64,000 nt of DNA, from positions 1-64,000 of the forward strand of contig JBKBKC010000007.1 of assembly GCA_046294265.1 (NCBI GenBank), read 5' to 3'. The stretch comes from JBKBKC01 sp046294265 (lineage in GTDB: Bacteria; Pseudomonadota; Alphaproteobacteria; Rhodobacterales; Rhodobacteraceae). The notes below the pieces were generated by a model, which saw nothing but the letters and a program-made list of their open reading frames with translations, was not told the origin of the DNA and ran no database searches. Every line of letters begins with the position of its first letter. Position 1 is the first letter of the stretch. The position numbers and the translations under genes are program-made. Shown piece after piece: positions 60,508-64,000 of the stretch.

Positions 60508-61869
60508 ATGAACACCCAGGCCAAATCCGGCGGATTGATCCGCGCGCATGGCGCGGGCGGCGCGCATGACGGCTACATGCCCGGCTTCGGCAATGATTTC
60601 GAGACCGAGGCCCTGCCGGACGCCCTGCCTCAGGGCCGCAACAGCCCGCAACGGTGCAACTATGGCCTGTATGGCGAGCAGCTGTCGGGCACCGCCTTCA
60701 CCGCCCCCAGCCACCAGAATGAGCGGACATGGTGCTATCGCATTCGCCCCTCGGTGCGCCACACGCACCGGTTCGCGAAAATCGACCTGCCGCTGTGGAA
60801 AACCGCGCCCCATATCGACCCCGATGTGATCAGCCTGGGCCAGTATCGCTGGGATCCCTTGCCCCATGCGGGGCAGACGCTGACATGGCTCACGGGCATG
60901 CGCACCATGACCACGGCGGGCGACGTGAACATCCAGGTGGGGATGGCCGCCCATGTCTATCTGGTGACGGCATCCATGCAGGACGCCTATTTCTACAGCG
61001 CGGACAGTGAATTGCTTGTGGTGCCGCAGGAGGGGCGGCTGCGGTTTTGCACGGAGCTTGGCATCATCGACCTGGAGCCGCAGGAGATCGCGATCCTGCC
61101 GCGCGGCCTCGTCTACCGCGTCGAGGTCCTCGACGGCCCCGCCCGCGGCTTTGTCTGCGAGAATTACGGGCAGAAATTCCAGCTGCCAAGCCGCGGCCCG
61201 ATCGGGGCCAACTGCATGGCCAATCGGCGCGATTTCAAGACGCCCGTGGCGGCCTTCGAGGACCGCGAGGTGCCGTCCACCGTCACGGTGAAATGGTGCG
61301 GCCAGTTCCATCAGACACGGATCGGCCAGTCGCCGCTGGATGTGGTGGCTTGGCACGGCAACTATGCGCCGGTGAAATACGACCTGCGCACCTATTGCCC
61401 AGTGGGGGCGATCCTGTTCGACCATCCCGATCCGTCGATCTTCACGGTCCTGACCGCACCCTCGGGGGTGGAGGGGACGGCCAATATCGACTTCGTGCTG
61501 TTCCGTGATCGCTGGATGGTGGCCGAAGACACCTTCCGCCCGCCGTGGTATCACAAGAACATCATGTCCGAACTGATGGGCAACATCCACGGCATCTATG
61601 ACGCCAAGCCCAGGGGGTTCGTTCCGGGCGGCCTGTCGTTGCACAACATGATGCTGCCGCATGGCCCTGACCGGCAGGCGTTCGAAGGGGCCTCGCGGGC
61701 CGTGTTGCGCCCCGACAAGCTGGCCGACACCATGTCCTTCATGTTCGAGACGCGGTTCCCCCAGCACCTGACGGCCTTTGCCGCGCGCGAGGCCCCGCTG
61801 CAGGACGACTATATCGACTGCTGGGAAAGCCTTGCCAAAAAGTTCGACGGAACGCCCGGCATGAAATAG
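60508..61869 (+). CDS. hmgA: Homogentisate 1,2-dioxygenase
   Basis: A 453-residue Fe(II) ring-cleaving dioxygenase of the tyrosine degradation pathway. It begins with the family's MPGFGNDFETEALPDALPQGRNSPQ. It has QNERTWCYRIRPS, the cupin strand SLGQYRWDP, PWYHKNIMSELMGNI (iron ligands His and Glu) and SLHNMMLPHGPD (second His region). The length is normal. No other homogentisate genes (maleylacetoacetate isomerase, fumarylacetoacetase) follow within the window. Confidence 0.96.
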   Translation: MNTQAKSGGLIRAHGAGGAHDGYMPGFGNDFETEALPDALPQGRNSPQRCNYGLYGEQLSGTAFTAPSHQNERTWCYRIRPSVRHTHRFAKIDLPLWKTAPHIDPDVISLGQYRWDPLPHAGQTLTWLTGMRTMTTAGDVNIQVGMAAHVYLVTASMQDAYFYSADSELLVVPQEGRLRFCTELGIIDLEPQEIAILPRGLVYRVEVLDGPARGFVCENYGQKFQLPSRGPIGANCMANRRDFKTPVAAFEDREVPSTVTVKWCGQFHQTRIGQSPLDVVAWHGNYAPVKYDLRTYCPVGAILFDHPDPSIFTVLTAPSGVEGTANIDFVLFRDRWMVAEDTFRPPWYHKNIMSELMGNIHGIYDAKPRGFVPGGLSLHNMMLPHGPDRQAFEGASRAVLRPDKLADTMSFMFETRFPQHLTAFAAREAPLQDDYIDCWESLAKKFDGTPGMK

Positions 61870-61991
61870 CGCCGCCGCGCCGGGGCGGACTTCACGACCG
61901 CGCAACAGGCCGGATCGCCAGCTTGGCAAGCACGGGCCAAAGGATTACCTCAGGCGTGTCGCAGGCACCGCATCCAGCCGGAGAGATTCCC

Positions 61992-62879
61992 ATGTCCCAT
62001 CAGCATCGTCGTCCGGTCATGGCCCTGGCAGCCGCTTTGGTCGCGCTCGGCCTTTGCGCGCTGCCCGTGACGCCTGTGCAGGCCGAGGCCGTGCCGATGA
62101 CCGGTTCCGCCGCCGACCAGGCAGCGCGGGAGTTGTCGCAGACGCTGCGCATCGCCGAGGTGATGGGGGTGATGCGCCTCGAAGGGCTCGACTATGGCGC
62201 AAAGCTTGAGGCCGAGATGTTCCCGGGGCAGGGCGGTCCTGCCTGGCAGATGGCGTTGGAGCTCATCTATGACGCCCCAACGATGCAGCGCCGGTTCGAG
62301 GCCGCCTTTGCCCGTGAGATAGGCGGCGATGCGGCGGCCATCGCAGCGTCGCAGGCGTTCTTTTCCGACACCCGTGGCCAGACCCTGCTGACGCTGGAGA
62401 TCGAGGCGCGTCGCGCCCTGCTCGATGAGGCGACCGAAGAGGCGGCGAAGGCGCGGGCCGAGGACATGGCCGCGCAGGACGACCCGCGCCTTGCCCTCCT
62501 GAAACGCTTTGCCGAGGCCAATGACCTGATCGAGGCCAATGTGCAGGGTGCCCTGAACGCCAACCTTGCCTTCTATCGCGGGCTGGCCGAGGCGGGGGGC
62601 CTTGGCGAGGACATGACCGAGGCGCAGATGCTGTCGGATGTCTGGGGGCAGGAGCCTGAGATCCGGTCAGAAACCGAGGACTGGCTCTATCCGTTCCTGG
62701 CCCTTGCCTATGGTCCGGTGGAGGATCGCGACCTTGAGGCCTATATCGCCTTTTCGCTGACCCCCGCCGGCAAACGGCTGAACGTGGCGCTGTTTGCCGC
62801 CTTTGACGCGGTGTTCGGCCGGGTCAGCTTTGATCTTGGCCGCGCGGCCGCGCGGCAGATGCTGGGCGAGGATATCTGA
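61992..62879 (+). CDS. Exported DUF2059-like protein
   Basis: A 295-residue protein with a Sec signal (ALAAALVALGLCALPVTPVQAEA; cleavage near residue 30). The mature chain is helical and acidic, with LRIAEVMGVMRLEGLDYG near the N-terminus and an AYIAFSLTPAGKRLNVALFAAFD block near the C-terminus. The latter resembles the terminal motif of DUF2059 proteins (F-x-x-TP-x-GK). Periplasmic location is likely; function is unknown. ATG 61992 gives the proper signal peptide. It is a monocistronic gene between hmgA and rplU. Confidence 0.72.
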   Translation: MSHQHRRPVMALAAALVALGLCALPVTPVQAEAVPMTGSAADQAARELSQTLRIAEVMGVMRLEGLDYGAKLEAEMFPGQGGPAWQMALELIYDAPTMQRRFEAAFAREIGGDAAAIAASQAFFSDTRGQTLLTLEIEARRALLDEATEEAAKARAEDMAAQDDPRLALLKRFAEANDLIEANVQGALNANLAFYRGLAEAGGLGEDMTEAQMLSDVWGQEPEIRSETEDWLYPFLALAYGPVEDRDLEAYIAFSLTPAGKRLNVALFAAFDAVFGRVSFDLGRAAARQMLGEDI

Positions 62880-62913
62880 CCGGACCCTGCCCGATCGCCG
62901 CCGCATCCCGTGC

Positions 62914-62942
62914 TTGACTTCGCAGCCGACCTACGCGATACG
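62914..62942 (+). promoter_or_regulatory. Putative sigma-70 promoter of rplU-rpmA
   Basis: TTGACT (62914-62919) and GATACG (62937-62942) are 17 bp apart, a good -35 and a weak -10, about 145 bp upstream of the rplU start. The leader contains GC-rich hairpins around 62996-63060 that could be an autoregulatory ribosomal-protein leader. Confidence 0.5.
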
Positions 62943-63085
62943 CCAACAGCCCGGCGCGCACCCCTGTCCGCCGGGTTTCAATATTCATGACGCTCCCGTC
63001 CCGGGGGCGCGCTGTCCGAAGGCACCAAACGCCGGGGTTCGCCCCCGGGGCCGAAGGGCGCGGAAACCGAGAGAAGGAAAGACCC

Positions 63086-63550
63086 ATGTTCGCGGTCCTC
63101 AAGACCGGTGGCAAGCAATACAAGGTGCAGGCGGGTGACGTGCTGCGCGTAGAAAAGCTTGACGTCATTGCTGGAGCCAAGGTCCAGTTCAACGATATCC
63201 TGATGGTCGGCGGCGACACGCTGACGGTCGGCGCACCCTTCGTGGCAGGTGCCGCCGTGCAGGCCGAGGTGATCGACCAGATCAAGGCCCCCAAGGTCAT
63301 CCACTACGTCAAACGGCGCCGGAAACACTCGTCGCAGCGCACCAAGGGCCATCGCCAGCAACTGACGCTGCTGCGCGTGACCGAGGTTCTGGCCGCGGGG
63401 GCCGAGGATACGGGCGTGGCCGCCGCCACCGGCACCGCCGCCGCGCGCCGCGCCGCCCATGGCACCACCCCGGCCCCGGTCGAGGCTGCCGCCCCGAAAC
63501 CCAAGCGCGCCAAGGCCCCCAAGGCCGAAGCCCCCGCGACCGCCGAATAA
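63086..63550 (+). CDS. rplU: 50S ribosomal protein L21
   Basis: A 154-residue large-subunit protein that binds 23S rRNA. The conserved body is MFAVLKTGGKQYKVQAGDVL, VEKLDVIAGAKVQFNDILM, and YVKRRRKHSSQRTKGHRQQLT. Beyond about residue 103 it has an Ala/Pro/Lys-rich tail, an extension seen in several Rhodobacteraceae. A GAGAAGGAAAG ribosome-binding site precedes ATG 63086. rpmA follows 12 bp downstream. Confidence 0.95.
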   Translation: MFAVLKTGGKQYKVQAGDVLRVEKLDVIAGAKVQFNDILMVGGDTLTVGAPFVAGAAVQAEVIDQIKAPKVIHYVKRRRKHSSQRTKGHRQQLTLLRVTEVLAAGAEDTGVAAATGTAAARRAAHGTTPAPVEAAAPKPKRAKAPKAEAPATAE

Positions 63551-63562
63551 GGAGGACGATCC

Positions 63563-63832
63563 ATGGCACATAAAAAGGCAGGCGGTTCGTCCCGCAACGG
63601 CCGCGACAGCGCAGGCCGCCGTCTGGGCGTGAAACTGTTCGGCGGCCAGGCGGCCATCCCGGGCAACATCATCGTTCGCCAGCGAGGCACCACCTGGCAC
63701 CCCGGCAGCGGCGTCGGCATGGGCGTGGACCACACGATCTTTGCCACCGTCGAGGGCCGCGTGGCCTTCCGCAAGGGCTTCAAGGGCCGCACCTTCATTT
63801 CGGTCCTGCCGATGCCCGAAGCGGCAGAGTAA
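63563..63832 (+). CDS. rpmA: 50S ribosomal protein L27
   Basis: An 89-residue protein near the peptidyl-transferase centre. MAHKKAGGSSRNGRDSAGRR is the classic N-terminus that reaches the active site, and GNIIVRQRGTTWHPGSGVGMG is the family signature. It is in the conserved rplU-rpmA operon, preceded by AGGAGG. No cleaved N-terminal extension is present. Confidence 0.97.
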   Translation: MAHKKAGGSSRNGRDSAGRRLGVKLFGGQAAIPGNIIVRQRGTTWHPGSGVGMGVDHTIFATVEGRVAFRKGFKGRTFISVLPMPEAAE

Positions 63833-63861
63833 GCCGAACCTTCGCATCCGTGTTGGAGCAG

Positions 63862-63890
63862 GGGGATCGGCCGCAAGGCCGGTCCCCTTG
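63862..63890 (+). terminator. Rho-independent terminator after rpmA
   Basis: An 11-bp stem (63862-63872 with 63877-63887, one A-G mismatch on DNA that would be a weak pair) closed by a GCAA tetraloop and followed by TTG. It lies 29 bp past the rpmA stop. No gene is seen from here to the window end. Confidence 0.65.
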
Positions 63891-64000
63891 CCGTTTGCGG
63901 GCGAGCAGCGGCGCAGGCGCAAGATGGAGCTGCGGTCGCCGAAAGGTTGCATAACGGGACGTCACGTCCCATCTGACAAGGCAGGGCAGGGATTGTGGCG

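Overview
The window is chromosomal DNA of a high-GC alphaproteobacterium, almost certainly a Rhodobacteraceae (Rhodobacterales) species. The signs are a short-form HisG with HisZ, a cobalamin-dependent ribonucleotide reductase, a DUF1489 protein, RTX proteins, an ABC-type capsule locus, and dispersed intergenic palindromes carrying GGGTATTT and CCTCCGGCGGGG motifs of the type common in that order.

Layout. (1) 1-1.5 kb: mobile-element debris, with a truncated transposase-like C-terminus, an orphan AAA ATPase and short TGGACAAA direct repeats. (2) 1.5-9.7 kb: housekeeping genes: nrdJ, a DUF1489 gene, the hisS-hisZ-hisG cluster, slyX, an EamA transporter and a small secreted protein. (3) 9.8-29.1 kb: a surface and secretion region. 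Two large RTX proteins (a beta-propeller type and an M10 zinc metalloprotease) are interleaved with sugar-nucleotide and glycosyltransferase genes (rmlA, two glycosyltransferase genes, a sulfotransferase-like gene). An ABC-exported capsule set follows: KpsT, KpsE, KpsM, KdsB, KpsF/KdsD, GalE and a Wza/KpsD-like lipoprotein. (4) 29.1-31.3 kb: three overlapping genes headed by a DUF2793 protein, resembling the fibre or spike genes of gene transfer agents and placed directly beside the capsule genes. (5) 31.78-41.88 kb: a 10.1-kb integrative element bounded by a 15-bp direct repeat and inserted at the 3' end of tRNA-Glu(UUC). (6) 42-52 kb: recJ and a second glycosyltransferase cluster with two alpha/beta-hydrolase-like modules. 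(7) 52-64 kb: housekeeping and metabolism: alarmone hydrolase, pyrC, pyrE, dnaB, a broken GNAT gene, a DUF1800/DUF1501 pair, marR-hmgA, a DUF2059-like protein, rplU-rpmA.

The most notable object is the 10.1-kb element. It has an integrase, a helicase-type replication protein, a repressor with paired operators and a MerR-like protein. Its head set is almost complete (connector, large terminase, HNH nuclease, capsid, prohead protease, portal). It has no recognisable tail, lysis or small-terminase gene. That is the gene logic of a capsid-forming phage satellite (cf-PICI-like) that would borrow tails from a helper. Its HNH gene is interrupted by one in-frame stop, so this copy may be crippled. 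The element also holds a structured non-coding segment with a 60/61-nt repeat period that superficially mimics a type I-E CRISPR array, four GCAAATTTGC palindromes, and a 55-codon gene built over CTTCCAACCCC repeats.

All functions are inferred from reading the sequence; no database search was run.
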